From Tetramitus jugosus (lineage: Eukaryota; Heterolobosea; Eutetramitea; Acrasida; Vahlkampfiidae), in the NCBI GenBank assembly GCA_937625935.1, contig OW569344.1:186001-250000 (forward strand): 64,000 nucleotides of DNA, read 5' to 3'. Below, piece after piece: positions 1 to 12,500 of the stretch. The notes under the pieces were generated by a model. The model was not told the origin of the DNA and made no database searches. It was given only the letters and a program-made list of their open reading frames with translations. The translations under genes and the position numbers were made by a program. Each line of letters starts with the position of its first letter. The stretch's first letter is position 1.

Positions 1-628
1 CCTGATTCAAATAATACTTGTGCAATCGCTTCTCTCGAATAAAACCCAGACCTTCATACAATCCGAGTGCCGCTCTATTGACACACTCTGTCTCCAACAC
101 CACTTCTCTTGCACCACTCTCTCTCATGGCTTCAATCGCCCGAGCCACCAATGCCCTTCCAATGCCTCTCTTTCGATAGCTTGAATCAACAGCAAGCATC
201 GCAATGTATCCTCTCATCTTTGTTGTTCCATATTGAACGTTCGAATGCTCATCACACTTGCACACAATCGCACCCATAATTTTACCACGATTGTTGTTGT
301 TGTTGTTCGTCTTGTTATGATCATCATCCTTGTTATTAGTCGTTTGATGATCATCACTGTCAGCAGATGAAGAAGATGTATCAATGGTCATGATGCACAA
401 TTCAGGCCAATTATTCACAAAGTAGCGATACGTGTAAACACTGTATGGTTCACTGAGATCAACATCCATGAGTTGTTTGATGGGTGGTAGTTCAGCCTCT
501 GATGTGTACACTTGGAAATGGAGTGATGAATTCTGGGGACATTCGTACAAGAGTTGTTCACTGATTGGTGTTGGTGTTGTTGTCTGATCTGGTGTTGGTG
601 TTGTTGTGGTTGAGGAGTGTTCACTCAT
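1..628 (-). CDS. NAA30: N-alpha-acetyltransferase 30 (NatC catalytic subunit), 3'-truncated by window edge
   Basis: GNAT-fold enzyme that moves acetyl from acetyl-CoA to the N-terminus of nascent proteins at the ribosome (NatC, Met-hydrophobic starts). The ATG is at 626-628 and 209 codons are visible before the frame runs off the left edge. The N-terminal ~100 residues include Thr/Pro-rich and Asn/Asp-rich low-complexity runs. Family signatures are EPYSVYTYRYFVNNWPE (NAA30 has EPYSIYTYRYF), GYIAMLAVDSSYRKRGIGRA with the R-x-x-G-x-G/A acetyl-CoA loop, and VVLETECVNRAALGLYEGLGF followed by KRLHKYYLN. These fit NAA30/MAK3 better than NAA50 or NAA60. The poly-Asn insertion lies before the first core strand. 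The last few residues and the stop lie outside the window. Confidence 0.88.
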   Translation of the reverse strand, partial: MSEHSSTTTTPTPDQTTTPTPISEQLLYECPQNSSLHFQVYTSEAELPPIKQLMDVDLSEPYSVYTYRYFVNNWPELCIMTIDTSSSSADSDDHQTTNNKDDDHNKTNNNNNNRGKIMGAIVCKCDEHSNVQYGTTKMRGYIAMLAVDSSYRKRGIGRALVARAIEAMRESGAREVVLETECVNRAALGLYEGLGFIREKRLHKYYLNQ

Positions 629-1262
629 TTTTTGCGTTTTCTTTGTTTGTGTCGCGGAAATTAGCGCGAATACAACCAAGTTGTAATCTTTGAAAAAGGA
701 ATGCTTATGATTTATTACTAGTGCGATTTCTGTTTGATTTTCGCACGAACAGGCCAAAATTCGGACATTTCGAACCATAGAGAAGCGGAAAAATCAGTCC
801 AAGCACGCATCAAAAAAAAAGTATGTTGCTCACACAGACATCTTCCAATGGAAACAATTCGTTTTGCCAGTTGTTTGACAAAGTCTCCTGACTATCACTT
901 TGACAGTATGCTTGTTATAGACTGACTGGTGGATGGTGACTGTGATGGTTGATGTGGATGGAATATCCAGCCCATTCCTTTAATTTTTGAATGGACTGAT
1001 GATTGTCGTGTGTTATTGGAATCAGACACAAAACAAAGTACCAGAGAAAGACATCAAAAGGAAGAAACAGTCCGAGTGTCGACTTGTTTGTCGCAATGCT
1101 TTGATTCAAAAAATCATTGCGATAATGTCTTGCATAAGTTAAAGTATTCTGTAAAATTGTTACCGTTTCATTCCTAATCGGGACTTCTTTGAGAAAAATT
1201 TCCCACGAACATCCAGATTTAGCCCTCCTATTTTGTTCTTCTCAAACAAAAATCTAACAGAT
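629..1262. other. Intergenic region, NAA30 5' side to RBBP4 3' side
   Basis: A 634-bp gap upstream of NAA30 and downstream of RBBP4, both on the minus strand, so it should hold the NAA30 promoter and the RBBP4 3' UTR. Open frames of about 60 codons exist on both strands (around 734-925 and 915-1109) but begin with TTG, not ATG, and I could not splice either to an ATG exon. The minus-strand one encodes a hydrophobic stretch, so a small intron-containing membrane protein cannot be fully excluded. No RNA gene seen. Confidence 0.4.
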
Positions 1263-3084
<1,822 letters not shown>

Positions 3085-4101
3085 TCATCTCATAAACTCC
3101 CACTGAGAAATATACTTGACAGACATTTCGTATGTGACCAGTGTGATCAGTGCTGCAGGCACCACACGCAACAAATTGGTTCCCATTCCATTGTAGAATC
3201 CCCTGGCACCCTCATGCGCATAAATTTCTCTCACCGCGTGAAACATACCGCGATAATTGTGATTGTGCTTGTGATCTTGCAATCGATTCTTTAATACTTC
3301 ATGCGGATACGCTGCCACACTCGCAATCACCTTACTCACCACACTTGCAAACAACACTCGTTGCCATGTCAAGTTTTGATTCTGAAATTGTTGTTGTTGC
3401 TGTCTATTCTTACTTAAGTTTTCATCATTCTCATTCTCTTCTGTTGTCGTTGTCATTGTTCCATATTGTTTCAAGAATTCATAGCATGGGAACTGTATTC
3501 CGACATGAATCAATCCAAACAACGAAGGCACCAATCCACTATACAGTCCCTTGATTCCCTCTGTTTTCAACGTGACAGACAATGCATGAAACGTACTGCG
3601 GTACAATTTTTCTGTTCCTCTGTGCGTTTGCATCCTTGTTTTGACGACCCACAGTGGCATCGTTACAAAATTCGTAACAAATCCAGCGGACATGGCAGAC
3701 AAGACATGATTTCCACCAAAGTGCTGCTTGAACGACTCGTAACACAAAAAGTAGACGGACCAATTGGGAATGTAACCCATGAGACTGGGTCCCAATCCTC
3801 TATAGAGAGCACGAATTCCACCCTTTTCTGTAATGACAAGTTGACGAATCACACTGAGAATGCTGAGTCGTTGATTGCCTGTTGCCTTATCTACAATCAA
3901 TCGTGTTTTGATCGTGTCGAGTGGAGCTAACACGAGTGCGGATGTGAGACCAGAGATGGCACCTGCTGCGGCATGAACAAGCGTTGGGTGGGCCTTTGGT
4001 TGTGCTTGTTGTTGTTGATTGTTATTATTATTGTTATTATTGATTGTTGGTTGGTGGTTGGACAAGGACGTTGTCGTCGTCGACGTTGCTGTTGTTGACA
4101 T
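3085..4101 (-). CDS. Mitochondrial carrier (SLC25), NAD/folate/pyrimidine-nucleotide subgroup-like
   Basis: Six-helix transporter of the mitochondrial inner membrane, 338 residues, single exon, ATG at 4099-4101. The three tandem ~100-residue repeats each carry the carrier signature: PLDTIKTRL (repeat 1), PLWVVKTRM (repeat 2) and YPHEVLKNRL (repeat 3). Trp in place of the acidic residue in repeat 2 (PLWVVKTR) and the YPHEV form of repeat 3 are typical of the SLC25A32/33/36 and yeast NDT/RIM2 group, which moves NAD+, folate/FAD or pyrimidine nucleotides; the exact substrate cannot be read from the sequence. The N-terminal ~35 residues are a Thr/Ser and Asn/Gln low-complexity leader. A short Asn/Glu/Gln-rich insert sits between repeats 2 and 3. 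Confidence 0.88.
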   Translation of the reverse strand: MSTTATSTTTTSLSNHQPTINNNNNNNNQQQQAQPKAHPTLVHAAAGAISGLTSALVLAPLDTIKTRLIVDKATGNQRLSILSVIRQLVITEKGGIRALYRGLGPSLMGYIPNWSVYFLCYESFKQHFGGNHVLSAMSAGFVTNFVTMPLWVVKTRMQTHRGTEKLYRSTFHALSVTLKTEGIKGLYSGLVPSLFGLIHVGIQFPCYEFLKQYGTMTTTTEENENDENLSKNRQQQQQFQNQNLTWQRVLFASVVSKVIASVAAYPHEVLKNRLQDHKHNHNYRGMFHAVREIYAHEGARGFYNGMGTNLLRVVPAALITLVTYEMSVKYISQWEFMR

Positions 4102-4266
4102 GAACGATGCTTTATTTTTTTAAAAATTGGTGGTGTTGCTGTTGTTTGGAGGTGTTTGAGCTGTTTGGTGTGTTGAGGGCGCAATTGTTTTTTGCTTTGT
4201 GTGGGTTGTGAAATGGAATTTCTCAAAGTTGTGTTCGCAACGTGCGTGTACTTTAGACAAAAGTTT

Positions 4267-5520
4267 TTACGCAGTTAGAGAGAGTTCCTGACAGATCCAC
4301 TGTGAAACCTCTTGGCAGTATTTAGCCTCTTCTTCAGAGAGTTGGGACCCTGCAACTCTTCCTGCCTCAAGAATATCAGCTCTATTGAACCCGACTCCCT
4401 TCAGTGACTTCTCTAGCACTGGTACCCAATCGATGGCCAGACTGTCTGTGAAAATACTCACATCGTCAATGACAGATTGACTGACTTTGTCAATATGAAC
4501 ATCTACTAGTGCGAATGGGAACTTGTGAGTGAATTGGATGTTGAACTTTGGACTAGCACCAAATCTCCATTCTTCATTACTCATCTGAGCAATCTTCTCT
4601 TCAATTGAAGCATCGAATAGATCGTCACTCGACAAGACTTGCACAGTTTGATCATCTCCATGATAAAAGTCGACAAAACTCTTGTGAAGAGATTTGCAAA
4701 TGATATCATGATCAATCTTTTCTGCAAATGTATGCTGCTTCAATTGCACATTGGTCTCTTCGTACTTGCCGGTTGTCGGGTTCTTGCGCAACAGTACACC
4801 TTCTCCATGTTCTCGAATCACTTGATTCATCAATGATGGAACATTCTTAAGGTTGATGACCCGACTTCGAACAGATGTGATTCCCTTGCTCTGTAACTTC
4901 AATATGTTGGGAGTTAATATCTTTGCCATTTGCTCCATATCAACATCCACCAACAATGTGCCATGCTGTAGCTCTGCATGCTGCATTGCCTTGAATGCAG
5001 ATCCAGATATCTTCAAATCACATCCAGGAATAAAGCCACTGTTCGGAGGGACAATCGACTTGTCTTTCAAAGCCTCTAGATCAGGCACAAAAATAGTCAT
5101 ATCATTTCTGCCACTCACATCAACACTGTAACCTAGAGATGACATTGCATTCTTGATAATATCAAAGTTATCTTGCTTTGAGAACATGGATCTCGGTGAC
5201 AGGAACGTATAGATCGAGTTCCCTAGATCCTGATACACCGCACCTCCACCAGACTGTCTTCTCGCCAAATGAGCCTTGATCTCACTCATGTAATTGATAT
5301 TGCACTCGAGATATGGATTCTGGTATCTTCCGATCACAACTGTCGGTTCATTCCTCCATAGGAACAATGTTCTCTCACCATATGGTGTTGCACCACCAGC
5401 CGAGGTTGCCGCGAGTGATCTCTCAAGTGATGTCAACAAATGACCTTCGAACGACAAGTTATAAAATGGATTATGAGAGGAGCTATAAACAACCTTGAGG
5501 AGATTCTTCTTGAGAGACAT
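4267..5520 (-). CDS. lplA: Lipoate-protein ligase A / lipoyltransferase
   Basis: Attaches lipoate (via lipoyl-AMP) to lysines of E2 subunits of pyruvate and 2-oxoglutarate dehydrogenases and the glycine cleavage H protein, usually in mitochondria. Single exon, 417 residues, ATG 5518-5520. Signatures: WRNEPTVVIGRYQNPYLECN (residues ~53-72), RRQSGGGAVYQDLGN (~82-96, lipoate/ATP loop), and DLKISGSAFK around residue 165 with the conserved catalytic Lys. The remaining ~150 residues form the accessory C-terminal domain (FGASPKFNIQFTHKFPFALVDVHI), so both halves of a full-length bacterial-type LplA are present. A mitochondrial location is inferred from family and from the weakly basic start (MSLKKNLLKVVYSS). 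Confidence 0.93.
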   Translation of the reverse strand: MSLKKNLLKVVYSSSHNPFYNLSFEGHLLTSLERSLAATSAGGATPYGERTLFLWRNEPTVVIGRYQNPYLECNINYMSEIKAHLARRQSGGGAVYQDLGNSIYTFLSPRSMFSKQDNFDIIKNAMSSLGYSVDVSGRNDMTIFVPDLEALKDKSIVPPNSGFIPGCDLKISGSAFKAMQHAELQHGTLLVDVDMEQMAKILTPNILKLQSKGITSVRSRVINLKNVPSLMNQVIREHGEGVLLRKNPTTGKYEETNVQLKQHTFAEKIDHDIICKSLHKSFVDFYHGDDQTVQVLSSDDLFDASIEEKIAQMSNEEWRFGASPKFNIQFTHKFPFALVDVHIDKVSQSVIDDVSIFTDSLAIDWVPVLEKSLKGVGFNRADILEAGRVAGSQLSEEEAKYCQEVSQWICQELSLTA

Positions 5521-6158
5521 TTTGGATGATCCAATAAGACAATGGAAGAATTGGATCTGATTTTGTGAAATCGGTAAAACTTGTTCTTTGCTTTCCGACT
5601 GATGTCACGAATCAGAAATGCGTTGACCGCTGAAAGGAGGAACTCGCATGTTCGAGAAGAAGCAAGTTTTTTGTGTCCTTGGCTTTCTCGTAACAAGTTC
5701 TGGACAACGCCACCAAAAACAAGGCCAGGTACAACACTCATCACCCTTTATTTAACAAACGAAGGTTCGTTCGCACAAGAAGAAGCGCATCGTATTCGAA
5801 GATTGAACGATATCGGCCAAATTGATACATAAGCTGTCGTCATCATTTTTTTTCTCCTTACACAAAAACAACAAACAAATCAAAATTCTTGATCCAACAC
5901 CACGAACCTAAAATAAGCCTACAAGCTGCTAGCCCACATCTAAATATTCAAACATTCCAAATTCATTTCTCTCTTCCTCTCTCATTTGCATCGTATCCCC
6001 GTATCAATCACATAACAACAATCAAAAAACAAAACGCCAAAACAACTTTTGTCAAAATTGATCAACAACAAAAAGAGCAAAAATTGAAAAAACCCATTCG
6101 TAAATATTAATAATCATAAATTATACAACAACAACAACAAGATCATCAAAAAAAAGCA
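5521..6158. promoter_or_regulatory. Divergent promoter region, lplA / inositol polyphosphate kinase
   Basis: 638 bp between head-to-head genes, so it should carry both promoters and 5' UTRs. The last ~250 bp before the kinase ATG are C/A-rich with CAA repeats, and an AT-rich patch (about 6104-6125) lies ~35-55 bp upstream of the ATG. Frames of 70-100 codons occur but lack convincing ATG starts or similarity. No RNA gene seen. Confidence 0.4.
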
Positions 6159-7414
6159 ATGTTAGACAGAAGAAACCTATCAAGTGTGTCGCATCAAGTA
6201 GCAGGGCATGGACAAGGCAATATGAGTATTGGTCTGTTACAAGTCGAAGGAAACGACAATACTGTGCTCAAGCCAATTCACTTGGCAAAAAAAGCAGGCA
6301 AATGTGAGTACGAGTTCTATGAGAACATGGTACACAATATGACGCCAAGAATGATGTCATTTATTCCACGATACTATGGAAAACAACAAGTCATGGACAG
6401 TAATTCAAAGAGTGTGCAAGGTATGTTGTTGTTGTTGTGTGTTCTCTGTTTCTGCATGCGAACTTTTTGAGCGCGTTTTTTTTTTCGTAAATTGACGTCA
6501 GTTCGCGTGTGTTGACCGCCAAAATTTTTTTCTTCTGTTTGAGGATATGCATCCTTGATGACCATCACTGTATGGAAAGCTAACATTTCACATTTTATTC
6601 ACTTGAAAAATTAATAGATTATTTACAGCTTGAGAATTTGCTGAGCAAGTTCAAGAAACCCTGTCTGATTGATATTAAGCTTGGTTATCGAACATATGAC
6701 GAAGATGCAACAACCTTGAAAATTTCTCAAGAAATTGCAAAATATTTTTATCAAAAGACAATTGGATTCCGCTTGAGTGGAATGAAGATTTACAATTATG
6801 AATCTGACAAGTATGATGTGTATTCTAGGGATTGGGGACGATCGATCCCACCTGCTAGAATGAGCAAGGAATTACTCAAATTCTTTCTGCCGACCCCTCC
6901 TTTGTCCAACTCCACCAACTCATCTTCTTCTTCATCTTCTTCGTTTGTAAGTAATAGTAGTAATAATAACAATAGTAGTAATAATAATAGTAATAATAAT
7001 AATAGTAGTAATCAAAATAGTACGGAAATTTGTGGCCTTGATGCTTCTGAAATGAATGAGATTGTTCAGCATCGATTGGACAGTTTCATTGGAAAGCTGC
7101 AAGATTTGCTTCATGTTTTCCAACACGAACAAGACAAGTATCGATTTTATGCGAGCAGTATTTTGTGCGTGTATGAAGGAGATTGGAGCTCGGGGAGCGA
7201 AATCTTGCGCGATTGTGAGTTAAGAATGATCGATTTTGCGCATGTATTCCCCATTCCAGACTCAGAGTCAACTGAGGAGAGAAGAGATCAGAACGTGCTG
7301 TTTGGCCTCAGAAGTATTTTAAGTTATTTATTGGAGATGAGGGATGGAGCAGTGAGGCCTCGATCTCCGGTCGATGTATTGACCGTCGCTGCTACGGCTG
7401 TAAGTGCTCACTAA
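6159..7414 (+). CDS. Inositol polyphosphate kinase (IPMK/IP6K family)
   Basis: Phosphorylates inositol polyphosphates (IP3 to IP5, or IP6 to the pyrophosphate IP7). Two exons: 6159-6420 and 6618-7414. The 197-bp intron has donor GTATGT and acceptor TTAATAG, in phase 1, and gives 352 residues. Family signatures: PCLIDIKLG around residues 101-109 (P-x3-D-x-K-x-G), IGFRLSGMKIY, SSILCVYEG and RMIDFAHVFP around residue 290 (the IDF motif binding Mg-ATP). Between the PxxxDxKxG half and the C-terminal half lies a Ser/Asn-only insert of ~35 residues encoded by AGT/AAT repeats. I cannot tell IPMK from IP6K by motif alone; the small size favours IPMK-like activity. Confidence 0.9.
6950..7021 (+). repeat. 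AGT/AAT trinucleotide microsatellite inside the inositol kinase gene
   Basis: An in-frame run of AGT, AAT and AAC codons encodes an almost pure Ser/Asn loop between two catalytic segments of the kinase. It should be length-polymorphic and is likely a disordered loop. Confidence 0.8.
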
Positions 7415-7551
7415 CCAATGAGGGAAACATGAGTATAAAAAATAAAATATGTATGTACCATACGTACACTTCATTACGAAAACAGCGTGACTTTTTTCTC
7501 CGATTGTTCTTGTGTGTTTACTGCTAAATTGAACGCAGAAGATTGCAGACG

Positions 7552-9161
7552 ATGACCAAAATCATTGCTAACTATCAGATTGGTAGAACTCTTGGTCATG
7601 GCAAATATAGCAAAGGTAATTCACACTATTCATTCCTTACTTCAAAAACATAGCATCATCTGTTCACAAGCTTTCATTTACAGTGAAATATGTCGTGGAC
7701 ATGGAGACGAAGAAGACTCACGCAGTTAAAATTATGAATCTGAGCTCTATTCGAAGAGACAAGATGGAAATGCAAATTAAAAGAGAGATCGCTATTATGA
7801 AGATTATGAAACATAAGCACATTGTTCAATTGAGAGAGGTGTTACAAACTGATCGAAACATTTATATTGTAATGGAGTTGGTTACAGGTGGAGAATTGTT
7901 TGACAAGATAGTGGCTGAGAAGAAGTTTACAGAGTCTGTAGCTCGAAGGTATTTCCAACAACTGGTCGTAGCCATAGAATATTGTCACAGTCATGGAATC
8001 GCTCATAGAGGTATGAGTTTCCTTTATCAAATATCATTGAATTAAGACAATTTGAACTAACTTGATGGACTGAATACCATCTCATAGACTTGAAGCCAGA
8101 AAACCTCTTACTAGATTCATTTGATCAATTGAAAGTAACTGATTTCGGGTTATCTAGTATCGTACCGAACAAACACGGAGGAAACAGGTTATTGATGACG
8201 ACATGTGGAACTCCGAACTATGTAGCACCTGAAGTTATCAAAGAAAAAGGTTATGATGGTTTTCTTGCTGATGTCTGGTCGATGGGAGTCATCTTGTATG
8301 TTATGTTATCTGGGAAACTTCCATTCGAAGACAAGTCAATAGATTCGTTGTTCAAGAAGATTGAAGCAGGAAAGGTCACCTATCCGAACTATATCCCAAC
8401 AGAGGCAAAGGATTTGATCCAAAAGATCTTACATGTCAACCCCAAGAAGAGAATAAGTGTAGCCCAGATTAAACAACACAAGTGGGTTAAAGCAGGATGG
8501 ATAGAAGATAGCCAAGTCACAACGGAGAGGGTATTGGTATCTCCCAATGATATAACCAATGCTGTTCAAGATTCTTTTTGTCGCAAGGAACCCAATGAAA
8601 CAGAAGGTAGAATTGAAACAGCACCCATGAATGCCTTTGAAATTGCTTCACAGTTTATGATGGGCAGCATATCAACGATGGCTACCGGAGAATCAATCAA
8701 AAGAAGCACGAGGTTTATGGCGAATGGAGATGGTGAAACAGTCAAAAAGCGAATACTAGAGGTATTGGAGAAGATGAAGGTCAATTCGAAAGAAAAGACA
8801 AAATTTGAGGTATGTTATGATCTATGTATTGAGCTGATTCTAAGTTTTGATACTCATATGTTCTTTAGGTTCGATGTTTTGTTTATACTGGAGATGTATC
8901 AAACACCATTGTATCGTTTGCTGTCATTATTATACCCACAATTGTCAAGGAGTTAACGATTGTTGAATTTCAAAGAGGAAGGGTATGAAAATGTAGTTTG
9001 TGAACCTTTTTCTTCGATCTAATTCCCTAAACAGACTCTAACTCGCCTCAATACGCAATCAGGGAGATGTTCTCGAATTCCAACAGTTCTATCGACTCTT
9101 CCTCCAGGGAATCCAAGCCATTGTATGCAGCCAAGCATGCTTGCAGAAAACGAATCTTTGA
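7552..9161 (+). CDS. CBL-interacting protein kinase (CIPK/SnRK3-type), five exons
   Basis: Ser/Thr kinase of the Snf1-related 3 group, activated by calcineurin-B-like Ca2+ sensors. Exons: 7552-7615, 7684-8010, 8088-8809, 8869-8982, 9063-9161; all introns are GT-AG (donors GTAATT, GTATGA, GTATGT, GTATGA). The joined protein has 441 residues, the usual CIPK length. The kinase domain spans ~7-265: LGHGKYSKV (P-loop), AVKIM (Lys), HRDLKPEN, DFGLSS and GTPNYVAPE. The regulatory tail has the NAF motif (NAFEIASQF, ~311) that binds CBL, and a C-terminal VEFQRGRGDVLEFQQFY typical of the phosphatase-interaction/KA1-like region. The second intron falls inside the HRD codon triplet. The last acceptor (9061-9062) was chosen over a nearer AG because it restores GDVLEFQQFY. 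An alternative AMPK-like assignment is less likely given the NAF motif. Confidence 0.9.
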
Positions 9162-9586
9162 TTGATGACATGTCCCGTGGGCTTGATGGAGAAAAAAAAT
9201 CTCAATTCGCCGACCAACAAGTTCCACCATGTGTCGACAAAAAAAATTTGGGGACATCTTGGAAATAAAGTTTTGTCGCCATCAACAAACAGCAAACAGA
9301 CAAAAAAGCTCAACAACGCCCAAAAAACCTCCTCAACACCCAAAAACGAATCCAAACCTTCCTCCACCAACACACCAATATAGTGGACAAACACAACTAC
9401 GTTGGCGACGCGCAAAAACAACAACAAACATTCCTTTTTTGCAACGTTGCTTTTTGTTGAAGGAAAACTCTCTTATTGAACCTTACACACAAATTGGACA
9501 CTCCGTTTTTGCATCTCATATATTTTCATCACATCCATAACTACCTATACTCTCTCTCTCTATTCATCCATCCATCCATTAACAAC
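9162..9586. other. Intergenic region, CIPK 3' side to AGC kinase 5' side
   Basis: 425 bp holding the CIPK 3' UTR and the promoter/5' UTR of the next kinase. The last 40 bp contain a CT run (about 9551-9561) and three ATCC units (9568-9579) right before the ATG. In-frame TTG codons extend the downstream reading frame to 9476, but the first ATG is 9587. No RNA gene seen. Confidence 0.4.
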
Positions 9587-12500
9587 ATGAACTATCACAA
9601 CAATAACAATGATGATAGTACGAATACTAATAATACTAATAATAATAACAATACATTGTTGATTAAGCGACGCTCATCATCACTCATTACGACACCTACG
9701 GCAGCATCACCCAGTCAACCCATTGCGATGAAAATCAATCATCAACAACAACAACACTCGCAACAACAATCCTTACCACGAAAAAGTGTTTCTTTTTTGA
9801 CGCACCAACCACCACCCATGATGAGATACAGTAACAGTGCTGGAGTTCATTATTTTCATCATGACTATGATGATGATGACCATCACGATGACCACCATCA
9901 TCATGACGATGATGATGATGATGGTACATTGACTCCAATCAAAAGAGAACACGTGCATGACAGTCGCACTCAACACAACAACAACAACAACAATAACAAT
10001 AACAATACGACTCCCACAAACAACAGCAACAGCAAAAATAACAAAATTTTTGTTTATTATTTGGGAGAGAATGAAGGAGCAGCCGATTCATCACCACCCA
10101 TGACTCAATATGACAATCAAGCGAGTCCCAACGCACATCATCATCAACAACAACAATTACCATACTTTTATGGTAGTGGTGATTCATCTTCCTCTTCGCC
10201 ATTGGTCATTGGTCGGAGTATCGATGATTTTGGTGTTACTGCTGCTTCTGCCATGGGACAAAAAAGTACTACTCTACTCGTGAACAATAGTGATAGTAGC
10301 ATTGTTAGTGGAGGTGGTGGTGATAGCAGTAGTAATATTGGTGGTGATTTAGTCATGTTTCCAAGAAGGCTTTCAGGCAATGGATCGAGTCGATTGAGGC
10401 AGAGAGTATCTCCTCCTTCGAATTTAAATTTGCGTGATTTGAGTGCTAGTGCACCCAATACCTCACCATTGCATCGCTTTTCACCAACAACGGATCACGA
10501 ATCGAGAATGTATCGGGCGAGTGGCTATGATGACAACGATGACGATGCAGCCTACGATGATGATGAAGATGTTGGTGGTGGTCAGTACGGCTATTATCGA
10601 GGTACAAGGAGTGGCAGTATGACTAGCAGTAATCGATCGAGTAACAAATGGTACACTGGAGGCGAGAACGGAATGCCAATGTATCGGAGAGCGAGAGGAA
10701 ACACGGACGCAATGATTCGAGAGTGTCAGACACCTAATCCGAAAACGCTTCATTCCTCGAAATCTGCAAGTAATTTGCTCTATACGCCACAACCCCAACC
10801 AAACTATCATCGAAATTTTGGCAAGTCGCCAATCAATGAATATTTTTTCGATTTGGTGTCATCCGATTTGATTATCATGGAACAGAAAAAGCGACGAAAT
10901 TCAACCGCACACGAAGATACATCGTCCGAGGAGGATAGTGACGATGAGGATGTGGTTTTGTTGGATGCGAGAAGCAATCCTCAATTATCTCTGCCTGCGT
11001 TTAAGGAGCGGAGTCAAACAATGGGCGGAGGAAAGCTAATGCAAGCGAGACACCTTCCACCCCTATCTTTCACCTCAAAGCACGACTCATTTACATCATA
11101 TGATCTCGATTCACCGAGAAAGCACAAGGCCTATAGCTTAGATTTGCGGGGCAATAATGATTGGTTCACGCGAAAGATGACAACGATAAAGCAGCAAACG
11201 GATCAAGACTTGAGAATGTACATTTCTGAACTGAATGAGATGGTGCTATCAAAGTTTCATGGAACCTTGGATTCACCTGCCGAAGTATCACCAAAGGATG
11301 ATATTGAGAAATTGTTGCGCGATCACATACGGGTTTTAAAGACAATTGCTCAGAATATTATTGAATGTTCAGTGCAACAACTAAAAGATGGTGAACACAA
11401 GCAAATTGTGAAGCACTTGCAAAAGTTGAATTCTTCTCTCTTGGGTCAAGAGAGAAAATTGAAGGATCACTCTAGTTCAAATTTGGAAGCGAGACGACTC
11501 GTCAATAAGGAGTGTTCCAAACTGGTGCGAAAACTTATCTTTATTTTCTCTCGATGCTCCCGATTGTTGGAATATCTTCGTGTTCATGAGAACAGCACGA
11601 CAGGCGTTTCGAAGCGAGAAATGGATGAAATTGTACCCAAGAAGCGAAACAGAATTCAATCTTTGATGGTGCCAAAACAAACAACGCATGATTTGGATCT
11701 TCGGTTACACCGGATACCAGATGCTATTAAGGACTTGGACGTTAATGTCACAACTCCAACAAAGCCAGTCCCATCAGATCGGCTGGACTTGGGGTTGCCA
11801 AAAATCGAGCCAGTTAGTCCAGCTGACTCGCTAACAGACTCAATATTAACCCCAATTTCGCCTGTGACACCAATTTTGCCAAAGGATACAAAGAGTGATG
11901 GATTCTTGAGCAAGATTATTTCCAAATGGAAGAATCTTATTTCGAGCAAACCTGAAAAGAAACCAGATCTTTTGGATATTGAGATCGATTCACCATCCAA
12001 ATCACCCACAAAATCCGGACCCAAAACAATCGAACTTTTGTGTCGAATATGCGAGGAACTCGTTCGGAGCGATGAAATTGAAACCCACTCAAAAACATGT
12101 GCTCTGCGGCACGATATTGATATGCGTTCGGTGACTTGTGATGATAGGTTGAAGAAACTCGTCAAATCTATACAGAAGAAGATTCAACAATCTAATAGTG
12201 AAAGTTCTAAGACAAATTGCTTGACAGGAGAGGAAGCTAGCACTCTAAGTGCATTCAGCAAAGTTGCATACAAGGCTGCTTGTCTCAAGTACACGGCCGA
12301 AAACACGCTTGCCCTTCAAACTCTAATTAATGATCTTGGTTTAGTTCAGGCTAATCATCAGAAATATGTTTTGGAGCAGTCTCGAGGCGGTGAAGTGACA
12401 CCACCAAGACGTTCTAGAAGTTCCGGAAATGAATTAACCCTAGGAATGTTCTTTAAACGGATTGAAGAAGTGATGAAGCTGAAACTGAAAACGATGCAAG

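Noticed and set aside
734-1109. Two ~63-residue open frames on opposite strands between NAA30 and RBBP4
   Set aside because: Both begin with TTG and have no ATG exon I could join; one is hydrophobic but not recognisable.
7440-7480. GTATG-TAC-CATAC inverted repeat upstream of the CIPK gene
   Set aside because: Only 5 bp per arm in a short AT-rich spacer; expected by chance.
9035-9062. Alternative acceptor for the last CIPK exon at the nearer AG (9033-9034)
   Set aside because: It yields a Ser/Pro-rich tail with no CIPK similarity, whereas the AG at 9061-9062 restores GDVLEFQQFY, conserved in the family.
9476-9586. 37-residue N-terminal extension of the AGC kinase
   Set aside because: It opens with TTG; the first ATG is 9587 in a repeat-rich 5' leader.
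9735-9976. Antisense frames opposite the His/Asp tract, rich in Met/Ile/Val and His
   Set aside because: Produced by reading the CAT/GAT repeat on the other strand; the sense frame is part of a 1447-residue kinase.
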